Assembly (NCBI RefSeq): GCF_947488945.1
Contig: NZ_CANLBS010000010.1
Coordinates: 1-64,000, forward strand
Direction of reading: 5' to 3'
Source: an uncultured Streptomyces sp.
GTDB lineage: Bacteria; Actinomycetota; Actinomycetes; Streptomycetales; Streptomycetaceae
DNA length: 64,000 nt
Shown: positions 9,183 through 17,819 of the stretch, piece after piece
Position numbering within the stretch: position 1 is the stretch's first letter
Layout of the letters: each line of letters opens with the position of its first letter
Made by a program: the position numbers and the translations under genes
Notes under the pieces: model-generated
Told to the model about the DNA's origin: nothing
The model's input: the letters and a program-made list of their open reading frames with translations, nothing else
Database searches by the model: none

Positions 9183-10117
9183 TGGAGAAACTGGGGCTGG
9201 GTCTGGGAATGGACCTCGTCTGGGGCGAACGGATCGGCTTCGACAAGGCGGACGAGGGACGCCCCACCGAGCAGGTGTCGGCGTTCCTGGGGCGGAGCGC
9301 GCAGGAGTACGACTACATGTTCGTCGCCTTCCAGCCCATCGATTACGGGCCCCTTGAACCGGAACGCTACTTCCCGGCGTACGACCGGCTCTTCGGGCTG
9401 TTCGGAGCGGACCGCCCGCGTGCGTTCCACCACACCATGCTCAACACCGGCAGCCCTGAGGACTACGAGAAGGCCGCCGTGGCCGACTTCACCAACGCTC
9501 TGATCGAGCGCTACGGATTCCGCTGGGTCATCGAAGACCTCGGCATCTGGTCCCTGGGCGGCAGGAGTCTGCCGTATCCCATGCCGCCCGTACTGACCGC
9601 CGAAGGGCTGCGGCGCTGCGTCAGCCATGTCGGCGAGTGGGTCGAGCGGCTGGACGCACCGCTGTCGGTGGAGTTCCCGGGTTTCACCGAGGGCGGCAGC
9701 TTCCTGGTGGGGACCATGGACGCGTTCGCGTTCTTCGACACGGTGATCCGGGAGACGGGTGCACTCGCGACGATCGACATCGGTCACATCCTCGCCTACC
9801 AGTGGCTCATGGGGCGCACCGGAGACCGCATGTTCGAAGGACTGGAGGCCCTGCCGCTGGAGCACTGCCACGAGGTGCACCTGTCGGGTTGCCAGATCGT
9901 GGACGGACGCTTCCGCGACCTGCACCACGGGGTACTGCTCGACGAACAACTGACCCTGCTGGAACATCTGCTGCCCAGGATGCCCCGGCTGGCCGGTGTC
10001 ACCTACGAGGACCCGAACTTCGACGCGGCCGGGATGCTCGTTCCGAAGTCGCGGCCGAATGCCGAGCGGCTCTTCGCCCTTGTCCGCGCCTGGAAGGAAG
10101 AGGCCCATGCCGCCTGA
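9182..10117 (+). CDS. DUF692 / MNIO multinuclear iron oxidase
   Basis: 311-aa TIM-barrel protein of the DUF692 family, whose members use two or three iron atoms to oxidise RiPP core residues. Candidate metal ligands are seen in order: FHHTMLN, VIEDLGIW, IDIGHILAY, HEVHLSG and DLHHG, matching the usual His/Glu/Asp/His positions. Stop and start overlap with the radical SAM gene (TGATG), so the two are co-translated. MNIOs are known to act on Cys, Asp, Asn and aromatic residues. With a core containing only Phe, His, Arg, Ala and Thr, ortho-hydroxylation of Phe is the most economical role here. The chemistry is inferred. Confidence 0.85.
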   Translation: MEKLGLGLGMDLVWGERIGFDKADEGRPTEQVSAFLGRSAQEYDYMFVAFQPIDYGPLEPERYFPAYDRLFGLFGADRPRAFHHTMLNTGSPEDYEKAAVADFTNALIERYGFRWVIEDLGIWSLGGRSLPYPMPPVLTAEGLRRCVSHVGEWVERLDAPLSVEFPGFTEGGSFLVGTMDAFAFFDTVIRETGALATIDIGHILAYQWLMGRTGDRMFEGLEALPLEHCHEVHLSGCQIVDGRFRDLHHGVLLDEQLTLLEHLLPRMPRLAGVTYEDPNFDAAGMLVPKSRPNAERLFALVRAWKEEAHAA

Positions 10118-10934
10118 CCTCACACCCGGCTCGCCGCCCGGCCTGCGGGAACACCTGACGGAAGCCGAGCGGCACGAGCGGATCCTGCACGTACTGGACC
10201 GGCTGCTGCACGACAAGACCGCGCGTACCGCCTTCGTCGAAGGCGGACCGTCCCATCCGCAGCTCGCCCTCGACGCCGACCTGATCACCGCGTTCGAGCG
10301 GGTGGACGTACGTGAACTCGTGCTGGTGGGGCGGAACATCCGCTCCAAGGTGGTCAGCGGCGGCACCGGGACGGGGCTCGGACTGGGCCGGATCTTCTCC
10401 CGCTCGCTGGAGGCCGTCCGCGACCGGACCGGCCGTACGCCCAATGAAGTCGCCGAACTCTTCGTGGCCTCGCCGCAGTTCCAGGATTTCAGGGACGTGC
10501 CCTTCTCACAGGCCGGACGTGGGCGGCTGCTTCCGGAGTGCTTCCACCGGTTCGTGTCCGCATCCCCGGTGTTCGGACCCGGCGGCGAACTGGGCGAGGC
10601 AGCCGAGGTGGAGCCGCTCGTCCACCACGAAGCCGCCGTGGCCGTGGCCCAGGCGATCGCCACCGGGGCCGGGGCGACCTTCGACGTGGGGCTGACCGGC
10701 TCGTCGGTGCACGGCGGGGTGGTGTGCACGTTCCGGGACTACGCCGAGGCTCCCGCCGCATGGGATCTGGTGCCCACGATGTACCTCGCCGCACCCGGCC
10801 GCTGTGTGGTCGGCCGCGGCAGCCGGGCGGTCTTCGACGCCCTCGTCGCGGTACTCGCCGGAGAAGACTCCGGGCTGACGCCGCAGGTCCGTGAGTCGCT
10901 CGGCGACCGGTTGCGCACGTGGGGGTTGCGATGA
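10107..10934 (+). CDS. unknown protein, likely MNIO partner
   Basis: 275 aa, with ribosome site GGAAGGAAGAGG and an 11-base overlap with the MNIO gene. The N-terminus is helical (HERILHVLDRLLHDKTARTAF), followed by a glycine-rich part (VVSGGTGTGLGLGRIFSRSL) and a C-terminal half with YLAAPGRCVVGRG. I recognise no catalytic motif. MNIO enzymes nearly always need an adjacent partner that recruits the leader peptide, and this gene sits exactly there, so that role is inferred from position. It could instead be an independent maturation factor. Confidence 0.6.
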   Translation: MPPDLTPGSPPGLREHLTEAERHERILHVLDRLLHDKTARTAFVEGGPSHPQLALDADLITAFERVDVRELVLVGRNIRSKVVSGGTGTGLGLGRIFSRSLEAVRDRTGRTPNEVAELFVASPQFQDFRDVPFSQAGRGRLLPECFHRFVSASPVFGPGGELGEAAEVEPLVHHEAAVAVAQAIATGAGATFDVGLTGSSVHGGVVCTFRDYAEAPAAWDLVPTMYLAAPGRCVVGRGSRAVFDALVAVLAGEDSGLTPQVRESLGDRLRTWGLR

Positions 10935-11728
10935 GCGGGAATGAGGAGACGGCGGTCGGTCTCGTGGAACTCCGGGAGCTGGACATCGAGCTGTTCCACC
11001 GCGAGTTCTGGCGCCGCCGGCCCGTGGTGTGGCGGGGATGCGCGGACGCCTTCCTCTCCCCCGCCCTCGACTGGACCGATATCGAGGCCCTGGAGCGGAA
11101 GCTGGCGGACACGCCTCAGCAGGCGGCGGACGTCCACCGGCGCGAGGACGGTCAGGTGCTGTTCGTCAACCAGGCACAGCGTGTGATGCCCGAACTCACC
11201 GAGGCATGCGCAACTCTGGCCAAACGGTTCGGCTGGGACCAGTGCTCCGCCGACCTCTCCGTGACCCGGGGTCAGGGAGCGGGGATCGGCTGCCACTTCG
11301 ATCACAGCGACAACTTCGTCGTCCAGCAGCAGGGGTCCAAGGACTGGCTGGTCGGCCTTCCGGCGCACACCTCGCGGGAGCGCCGGCGCAAGCGGATGCT
11401 GGAGACGAAGGGTTTCGTGCCCTCGGGCCGCCTGCCGGAGACACCGTTCCGGGTCGAACTGATGCCGGGCGACGTGCTGTACCTCCCCATCTTCGCCCCG
11501 CACGAGGGGAGCGAGGGGGCGCGGGACGGCGGATCGGTGAGTGTGTCCTTCTCGTACAACGCGGAGAGCGCCTTGACGCGGTACGTCCGGCCGCTGCTGC
11601 GCCGGCTGTCGCAGGAGGAAACCTGGTGGGAACCGCTGCCGGCCGGTGGTGGCGACCTCAAGGTGCTGGAAGAGACGCTCCTTCGGGCGTTGCGGGACGT
11701 GGCCTCGGAGGGAGAACCATGCGCGTGA
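10931..11728 (+). CDS. JmjC/cupin-type Fe(II)/2-oxoglutarate hydroxylase
   Basis: 265 aa. GCHFDHSDNFVVQQQGSKDWLVG contains the HxD iron pair (His-Phe-Asp) and the Lys/Trp strand typical of JmjC and ribosomal-oxygenase cupins. A later His in FAPHEGS completes the facial triad, preceded by MPGDVLYLP, the standard final-strand motif. This family hydroxylates protein and peptide side chains. In the operon it is one of two candidate hydroxylases that could put OH on the ornithine side chain or on a benzylic carbon of the core. The start is the ATG in ATGA overlap with the preceding gene. Confidence 0.85.
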   Translation: MSGNEETAVGLVELRELDIELFHREFWRRRPVVWRGCADAFLSPALDWTDIEALERKLADTPQQAADVHRREDGQVLFVNQAQRVMPELTEACATLAKRFGWDQCSADLSVTRGQGAGIGCHFDHSDNFVVQQQGSKDWLVGLPAHTSRERRRKRMLETKGFVPSGRLPETPFRVELMPGDVLYLPIFAPHEGSEGARDGGSVSVSFSYNAESALTRYVRPLLRRLSQEETWWEPLPAGGGDLKVLEETLLRALRDVASEGEPCA

Positions 11729-12801
11729 AGGATCTGGCATCGGACCGGTCGGCGGCGGGACTGCCGGACCTTTCGCTGATCGTCCTCGCCCAGGACCCCG
11801 AAGCCGTGGCGGCCAACGAGCAGTTGAACCGGGTCGTCGCCAGGCAGTACCTGGTGCGCACCCTGCGCGCCGTCCAGAAGCTGAGCAAGGAGCACCCGCA
11901 GGATCCGGCGCCGGCAGCCGTCCGGGACCTGCTGGACAGCATGGACGTGGATGCCGCCCTGCGCTGGGCGCTGCGGCCCGAGGTGACCGGCTGGACATGG
12001 CGCAGCGAGGCGGCCACGGCGGATCCCGCGCGGCTCCTGCGCCTGCTCGCCGACATCACGGCGTACGACCCCGCCGCGGCAGCCGCTTCGGTACGGCTGG
12101 ACGGACCGAAGACAGCAGCCGGCCGGCGATCCCCCGGTGCCCCGGTGCCGGTGATCACCGGCACCGGCCCCGACCAGGGCTCGCTCCTGCTCCAGTGGGC
12201 TTCGGAAGGCGACGAGAAGGCCCTCCGGCTCGACCCGGCGCATGCACACGCGTTCGCATCCCGACTGCAGGAAGCGGCCGACATCCTGGCCGCCGTGTGG
12301 CCCGAAGGTCTGGCCATGGCGGCGACCGACATCCGTGCGTTCGCCGCGCTGGGCGGCCACCGCGGGCTGCAACCCCTGAACTTCAGTGTCCACGGGCTCC
12401 GCGGACTCGTCCTGACCAGCGAACGCCCCGCGTACATGCTCGCGCAGACGCTCGTGCACGAGGCCACCCACCAGCGCTTCAGCGGAGTGCTGGACTGCGT
12501 GTCACTCGTACGCAATCCCAAGGCCACCCACTACTCGCCATTCGTCGACGCCGAACGGCCCCTCGGCCACATCCTCCACGGCATCCTGTCGTTCATCAAC
12601 GACACGTACGCCGCCCGGCGTTACGAGTCGACGGAGAGCGACCCCGTCGAACTCGCCCGACTGGAACGCTACCTGCTCCGGAAGACGGGACAACTGCGGA
12701 CCGCTGAGAAGAACCTGTTGGAGGTGGCCGAGCCGACGCCGGCCGGTGAACGGCTCATCGCGGGCTGCCGAGAGGCGATCAGCAGGCTGAACCGTGAGTG
12801 A
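11719..12801 (+). CDS. HEXXH-motif peptide beta-hydroxylase
   Basis: 360 aa. LVHEATHQRF (about residue 245) is the HExxH signature of the family annotated as HEXXH motif-containing peptide modification proteins, iron/2-oxoglutarate enzymes with a non-cupin fold that beta-hydroxylate RiPP residues. The preceding LQPLNFSVHGLRG and following NPKATHYSPFVDAERPLGHILHG fit that family. It is not a peptidase in this setting, although the motif resembles zinc proteases. The gene overlaps both neighbours by about 10 bases. With the JmjC gene it gives two separate hydroxylation steps. The target residue is unknown. Confidence 0.8.
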   Translation: MRVKDLASDRSAAGLPDLSLIVLAQDPEAVAANEQLNRVVARQYLVRTLRAVQKLSKEHPQDPAPAAVRDLLDSMDVDAALRWALRPEVTGWTWRSEAATADPARLLRLLADITAYDPAAAAASVRLDGPKTAAGRRSPGAPVPVITGTGPDQGSLLLQWASEGDEKALRLDPAHAHAFASRLQEAADILAAVWPEGLAMAATDIRAFAALGGHRGLQPLNFSVHGLRGLVLTSERPAYMLAQTLVHEATHQRFSGVLDCVSLVRNPKATHYSPFVDAERPLGHILHGILSFINDTYAARRYESTESDPVELARLERYLLRKTGQLRTAEKNLLEVAEPTPAGERLIAGCREAISRLNRE

Positions 12802-13780
12802 CGCGCTCGCCGAGGCGCTCGCGGAGACGAGGCAGGCACTCGGCCCGACCGCCAGAGTCTCCTGGGGAGAAGGGGACGACGGGCTGGTACGGGTCCATGT
12901 GACGCTCGGTCCCGCGCGCCACGGCCACACCCCCCAGTGGGGGGTCGCGGCCTACGACCGCGGTTTCGTGCTCGCGGAACTGCGTCGCGGGGTCAGCCAG
13001 TTGCAGACCGACCGGGCTCTGCTGGCCGGACGCGCACCGCTCACGCGTCCGCTGTCGGGCGCGGCCCTCCTCTCGCCCGCCGCAGCCGGGGTGTTCGTCC
13101 ACGAGTGCTTCGGCCACACCAGCGAGGCCGACAACTACCTGGCCCGGGAAACCTCGGCCGACCGGGTCCTCGGGGATCGCTGGACCACGGCCCCGGTGAC
13201 GGTCCGGGACCTTCCCCGAGCCCGTCCCTATGCGGGCAGCTACGACGAGGACGACGAGGGAACCCCGTCCCGCACGGTCACCCTGCTGACGGAGGGCCGC
13301 TGGACGGGCCTGCTGACCCACCGAGCCACCCGTCGACTGAGCGGAGGGCAGAGCACGGGGCACGGCCGGGGCGCGGCCGGGACCGCGGTGCCCCGATGCA
13401 GTGTGCTGGAGGTCGAGCCGGGGCCGTACTCATCGCCGGAACTCCTGCGGCAGATGGGCGACGGCTGGTTACTGGGCACTCCCGTCGGCGGCTACTCGGT
13501 GAACGGGCTGCTGGTCCTCGAACTGCTGTGGATCCGCCGTGCGCGGGCGGGACGGCTCACGGACGAGGTCCTGGGCCCCGCGGTCGTCTGCGCGAAAAAA
13601 TCCGCGCTGGCCGCCCAGGTGACGGCAATCGGCAGCGACACGGTGGTGCACAGCTCCCCGTACACGTGCGTCAAGGAGAGCTACGAGGTCGGCTCCACCC
13701 TCATCAGCCCCTCACTGCTGCTGAAGCGCTGCGTGCTGCGCCCACTCGACCAGTTCGGACGTGGCAGGCGCAAGGACTGA
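12794..13780 (+). CDS. short TldD-like metallopeptidase
   Basis: 328 aa. VFVHECFGHTSEAD carries the HExxxH zinc motif of TldD, and the C-terminus ends with CVKESYEVGSTLISPSLLLKRCVL, close to the end of TldD-type proteins. TldD itself is about 480 aa; the N-terminal domain is mostly missing here. TldD normally works with TldE, yet no tldE homologue lies in the operon. TldD/E removes leader residues from modified peptides by unfolded-peptide proteolysis, so this gene is the natural candidate for trimming the leader or the ATA tail. GTG start, overlapping the previous gene by 8 bases; it is the last gene of the operon. Confidence 0.8.
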   Translation: MSDALAEALAETRQALGPTARVSWGEGDDGLVRVHVTLGPARHGHTPQWGVAAYDRGFVLAELRRGVSQLQTDRALLAGRAPLTRPLSGAALLSPAAAGVFVHECFGHTSEADNYLARETSADRVLGDRWTTAPVTVRDLPRARPYAGSYDEDDEGTPSRTVTLLTEGRWTGLLTHRATRRLSGGQSTGHGRGAAGTAVPRCSVLEVEPGPYSSPELLRQMGDGWLLGTPVGGYSVNGLLVLELLWIRRARAGRLTDEVLGPAVVCAKKSALAAQVTAIGSDTVVHSSPYTCVKESYEVGSTLISPSLLLKRCVLRPLDQFGRGRRKD

Positions 13781-14308
13781 GCGGCCAACGCTCCGGACCG
13801 GGCCTCGGCATCCTCGTCCAGGAGGGAGCACAGGGACAGCGCCGATCAAGTGCCTACGGCCGGTGCGGCGCGCGGGCGGCAACCTGCCGACCGTGGGCGG
13901 GCGCAGCGGGCTCCGCCGGGGCCGGGGCGCGGCCACCACCGCCGGCGCGGCCGTCGTGGCGGTGGAGCGGGAGCGGGCAGGGCCCGTACGCTCCGGGCGC
14001 GCGGCCAGGTCGCCGACGCCCGGTCGCTGCGCCTCGCACACACGCTGGGGTTCACCGGGGTCGCGCGGTTCGAGGAGTACGGCGCCGAGCAGTGGTCCGG
14101 CCCGTGGAGCCCGCCCGCGCCGACCGCCTGATCCGGTTGCGCATGCTCTGCGAGCAGGCCCGACGCACTGGTCCGCTGTTACACAACGATCATTGAGTGC
14201 GTCGGACCGGCCTCGGCATACTCAGGAGCCCGGGGCCGAACGCGTATCCGAACGCACCCCGTGCGGCTGGGCTTTCGCCCGTCGAACCACTCCTGAGCAG
14301 GGACCATC
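13781..14308. other. gene-free region with acetyltransferase debris
   Basis: Separates the RiPP operon from the S8 protease. Apart from the GNAT remnant near 14012-14131 there is no recognisable gene. The protease promoter should be in 14140-14300, but I could not pick out a clear pair of hexamers. Confidence 0.45.
14012..14131 (+). pseudogene. C-terminal fragment of a GNAT acetyltransferase
   Basis: The frame reads RSLRLAHTLGFTGVARFEEYGAEQWSGPW and ends in TGA. This is the usual C-terminal pattern of RimJ/RimL-like acetyltransferases (residues after the acetyl-CoA loop, then LGF..V.RFEEYGAEQW). The acetyl-CoA-binding part upstream is lost, so only a remnant remains. Confidence 0.6.
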
Positions 14309-17300
14309 TTGCGAAAACGATCAACGAGGACGTGTGCCCTCGTCGCTGCGGCCACGGTCGCCCTCACGGCGGGCATGACCGGCCCGGCGTCGGCGGGCAC
14401 CGGCGGACCGGACACCGGACTTCCGGGCACGGCGTTTCCGGGCACGGCGTTCCCGGGCACGGCCAAGGACGGGAGGCCGGGCGGCCGGTCCGGCGAGACC
14501 GTCACCCTGATCACCGGCGACCGGGTCTTCGTGGATTCCCGCGGCCGGGCCGGCGGTGTCCAGCGGGCGAAGGGCCGGGAGGACATGCCGTTCTTCACCG
14601 AGACCCTGAACGGCCGCACCTACGTGGTGCCGCGCGACGCCCGGCGGCTGGTGGCCGAGGGAACACTGGACCGCCGGTTGTTCGACATCACCGAACTCGC
14701 CACGGCACAGAGCCGCAAGGCCCATCGGGCCGGGCTGAAGGTGATCGTCGGCTACCGGGGCGCGAACGCCACGACCGCGCGTGCCGAGGTGCGTTCCTCG
14801 GAAGGCACCACGCTCCGCCGGACCCTCTCGGCCCTCGACGCCGATGCCGTCACCGGCGCCGACAGTGCGACGGAGAGCACGGGCGCGCTGTGGGAGGCCC
14901 TGACCCGCCCGCGCGAGGACGGGTCGGCGGCCGTGTCGTCCGGCGTCGCGCGGATCTGGCTGGACGGCGTACGGAAGGCGACGCTCGACCGCAGCACGGG
15001 GCAGGTCGGCGCTCCGGCCGCCTGGGACCGTTCGTACGACGGCTCCGGCGTGAAGATCGCCATCGTGGACACCGGGATCGACGCCACTCACCCGGATCTC
15101 GCGGGCAAGGTGGTGGCCGAGCAGGACTTCAGCGGATCACCGGACGCCAAGGACCGCAACGGACACGGCACGCACGTGGCCTCCACCGCGGCCGGTACGG
15201 GAGCGAAGGACGCCCGGTTCAAGGGGGTGGCGCCCGGGGCCCAGCTGATCAACGCCAAGGTGCTGGACGACCAGGGCGTCGGTGACGACTCCGGCATCAT
15301 CGCCGGGGTGGACTGGGCCGTCGCCCAGGGCGCGGACGTCGTCAACATGAGCCTGGGGAACACCGACTCCCCCGGAATCGATCCGCTGGAGGCCCAGGTG
15401 AACCGGGTCTCCGCGGAGAAGGGCGTCCTGTTCGCCGTGGCGTCGGGCAACAGCGGACCGGGGCGGGGAACGGTCGCGTCGCCGGGCAGCGCCGACGCGG
15501 CGCTGACGGTGGGCGCCGTGGACGACGGCGACCTGATCGCCGACTTCTCCAGCGCCGGTCCCCGGATCGGGGACGGCGCGGTCAAGCCCGACATCACCGC
15601 GCCGGGCGTGGCGATCACGGCGGCCGCCGCGGCGGGCACGGCCGGACAGAACCCCGCCGGGTACAGCACCAAGGACGGCACCTCGATGGCGACCCCGCAT
15701 GTCGCGGGCGCCGCCGCGATCCTCAAGCAGAAGAACCCGGACTGGACCGGCGCGCAGCTCAAGGCCGCCCTGACGGGGTCGGCGGAGGGCGGCTCCCCCA
15801 CCGTGTTCCAGCAGGGTGCGGGCCGCCTCGCCGTCGGCCGGGCGATCGACCAGACCGTCGTCTCCGAGCCGGGCTCCGTCAACCTGGGCAGCCAGGCCTG
15901 GCCCCACACCGACGACACCCCGGTCACCCGGCAGGTGACGTACCGCAACACCGGCAGCACCGAGGTGACGCTGGACCTGGAGCTGGCGGCGCCCGCCGGC
16001 GGGGACGGAAAGCCTGCCCCGGCCGGGTTCTTCTCCCTGGACGCGCAGCGTGTCACCGTGCCCGCGGGCGGCACCGCCGCGGTGGGCCTGACGGCCGACA
16101 CCCGTCTCGGCGGCACGGTCGACGGTTCGTACGCGGTCACGGTCGTCGCGTCCGGCTCCGGCCGGAGCGTCCGCACCCCTGCCGCGGTGGAACGGGAGAG
16201 CGAGTCGTACGACGTCACGTTCCATACCCTCGACCGCAGCGGTGCCGTCTCGACCGGCTGGCAGGCCGACCTCAAGGGTTACCGTGACTCCGCGTCCGGC
16301 CTGCGGTTCTTCCCCGACCTGTCGTCGGGCAGCACCACGGTCCGCCTCCCGCGCGGTACCTACAGCCTCGCGGCGGACATGCTGATCGACCCGGCGGCCC
16401 CGAGGAAGGGTGCCGATCTGATCAGCGTTCCCGAGCTCTCGGTGACCGGGCCCACCACCGTCACGCTCGACGCCCGGACCACCCGTCCCGTGGCCGTCAA
16501 GGTGCCGGACCCGGACGCGCGTTTCACCCGTGCGGGGATGATGTACACGCTGAACACGGACGACGTGTTCCTCATGGAGGGCAGCGAGTTCAGCAGCTTC
16601 GACAACCTCCGCACCGCCTACCAGGGCCCGAAGACGGCCGAGGGCGTCCTCGCCCAGCAGTGGTCGGCGCACTGGGAGCGCAACGGCACCGAGTACAACG
16701 TCCTCACCGGCGGCCCGGTCCGTGAGCTGGCCACGGGCTTCACGAAGACCTACGCGGCCACGGACATGGCGCTGGTGAAGGCGACCATCGGGTCCTCGGT
16801 GCCGGGCGCCGACGGCGCTCTCGCGGCGCACGGCCTGCTCGACTACGGAGGCGGGGTCGACGCCCTCTACACCGTGCGTCCCGCTCCGGAGACACGCAAG
16901 GTGTACCTGTCCACGGAGGGCGGCGCGTCCTGGAACATCGTCGCGGGTGTTCTGGGCGCGGCGGACGCGGACGGCAACCGCGCCTTCGACTCGGCCTTCG
17001 AACTCGGCGGGCACCGGCGGTTCGCGGCGGGCAGGACGTACACCGAGACCTTCAACGTCGGTGCGCACGGGCCCCGGATGGGCGCGGACGAGGGGATCGT
17101 GCGCGACGGCGACGACATCTACGGCGCGTTCCCGATGGTCAGCGACGGAGCGGACCACGCCGGGTACGCCCGGTACACCGACGCGAGGACCACGATCCAC
17201 CGCAACGGCAAGCCGTTCCTCCAGAAGGAGGCCGCCATCGACCAGGATGTCTTCACGCTGACGCCCGAGTCCGCCGTGTACAAGGTGGAGACCACGGTCC

Positions 17301-17686
17301 ACCGGGACCCGTCGGTCAACCGCACCGGCACCCGGATCGACGCGTCCTGGACGTTCACTTCCGCCACCGCTGAGAGTCCGACGCAGCTGCCGGTATCCAC
17401 GGTCCGGTTCCTGCCGAAACTCGCGCCGGACTCCACCGTTCCGGCCGGCGGCGTGCATACCTTCCCGGTCCGGGTGCAGGGCGCGGCGGCCGGCGGCAAC
17501 CTGAAGTCGCTGCGTGTCCTGGTCTCGTACGACGGTGCGACGTGGCAGCCCGCGCCGGTCGTGGCGGGGAACGTCACGGTGCTCGGTCCGGAAAAGGACA
17601 GGGCGGTCTCGCTGCGGGCCGTCGTCTCCGACAAGGGCGGCAACGAGTCGACGGTCACGGTCCACAACGCCTTCTTCGGCCGGTGA
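14309..17686 (+). CDS. secreted S8 (subtilisin-like) serine protease
   Basis: 1125 aa, TTG start with basic MRKRSTRT then a signal peptide ending near PASA. A short repeat region (GTAFPGTAFPGTA, three 15-base units) precedes a propeptide. The catalytic triad is complete: IVDTGIDATHPD (Asp), NGHGTHVAS (His) and GTSMATPHVAG (Ser), with oxyanion ASGNSGP. About 600 further residues form beta-rich domains, as in large Streptomyces subtilases. It acts outside the cell and probably matures by removing its propeptide. It stands alone and ends at a strong hairpin. No link to the RiPP operon is evident, though extracellular trimming of a peptide cannot be excluded. Confidence 0.9.
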   Translation: MRKRSTRTCALVAAATVALTAGMTGPASAGTGGPDTGLPGTAFPGTAFPGTAKDGRPGGRSGETVTLITGDRVFVDSRGRAGGVQRAKGREDMPFFTETLNGRTYVVPRDARRLVAEGTLDRRLFDITELATAQSRKAHRAGLKVIVGYRGANATTARAEVRSSEGTTLRRTLSALDADAVTGADSATESTGALWEALTRPREDGSAAVSSGVARIWLDGVRKATLDRSTGQVGAPAAWDRSYDGSGVKIAIVDTGIDATHPDLAGKVVAEQDFSGSPDAKDRNGHGTHVASTAAGTGAKDARFKGVAPGAQLINAKVLDDQGVGDDSGIIAGVDWAVAQGADVVNMSLGNTDSPGIDPLEAQVNRVSAEKGVLFAVASGNSGPGRGTVASPGSADAALTVGAVDDGDLIADFSSAGPRIGDGAVKPDITAPGVAITAAAAAGTAGQNPAGYSTKDGTSMATPHVAGAAAILKQKNPDWTGAQLKAALTGSAEGGSPTVFQQGAGRLAVGRAIDQTVVSEPGSVNLGSQAWPHTDDTPVTRQVTYRNTGSTEVTLDLELAAPAGGDGKPAPAGFFSLDAQRVTVPAGGTAAVGLTADTRLGGTVDGSYAVTVVASGSGRSVRTPAAVERESESYDVTFHTLDRSGAVSTGWQADLKGYRDSASGLRFFPDLSSGSTTVRLPRGTYSLAADMLIDPAAPRKGADLISVPELSVTGPTTVTLDARTTRPVAVKVPDPDARFTRAGMMYTLNTDDVFLMEGSEFSSFDNLRTAYQGPKTAEGVLAQQWSAHWERNGTEYNVLTGGPVRELATGFTKTYAATDMALVKATIGSSVPGADGALAAHGLLDYGGGVDALYTVRPAPETRKVYLSTEGGASWNIVAGVLGAADADGNRAFDSAFELGGHRRFAAGRTYTETFNVGAHGPRMGADEGIVRDGDDIYGAFPMVSDGADHAGYARYTDARTTIHRNGKPFLQKEAAIDQDVFTLTPESAVYKVETTVHRDPSVNRTGTRIDASWTFTSATAESPTQLPVSTVRFLPKLAPDSTVPAGGVHTFPVRVQGAAAGGNLKSLRVLVSYDGATWQPAPVVAGNVTVLGPEKDRAVSLRAVVSDKGGNESTVTVHNAFFGR

Positions 17687-17754
17687 GAGCGCACGGTCCG
17701 CGAGGCTGAACCCGCCCTTTGCGGGGCACGGCCCGGAGTGAGCGGGGCATGAGC

Positions 17755-17787
17755 GCGGCCCGCCGGAGAGCGATTCCGGCGGGCCGC
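17755..17787. terminator. bidirectional terminator between convergent genes
   Basis: GCGGCCCGCCGG / CCGGCGGGCCGC, a perfect 12-bp stem with a 9-nt loop, lies between the stop of the S8 protease and the stop of the minus-strand lipoprotein. It serves both. Confidence 0.8.
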
Positions 17788-17819
17788 TGCCGCGTCGTCG
17801 TGGACGGCTGACCCGGTGG

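Noticed and set aside
11719..12801. Zinc protease because of HEATH
   Set aside because: Flanking sequence fits the HEXXH peptide hydroxylase family, and the operon already has a TldD-type peptidase.
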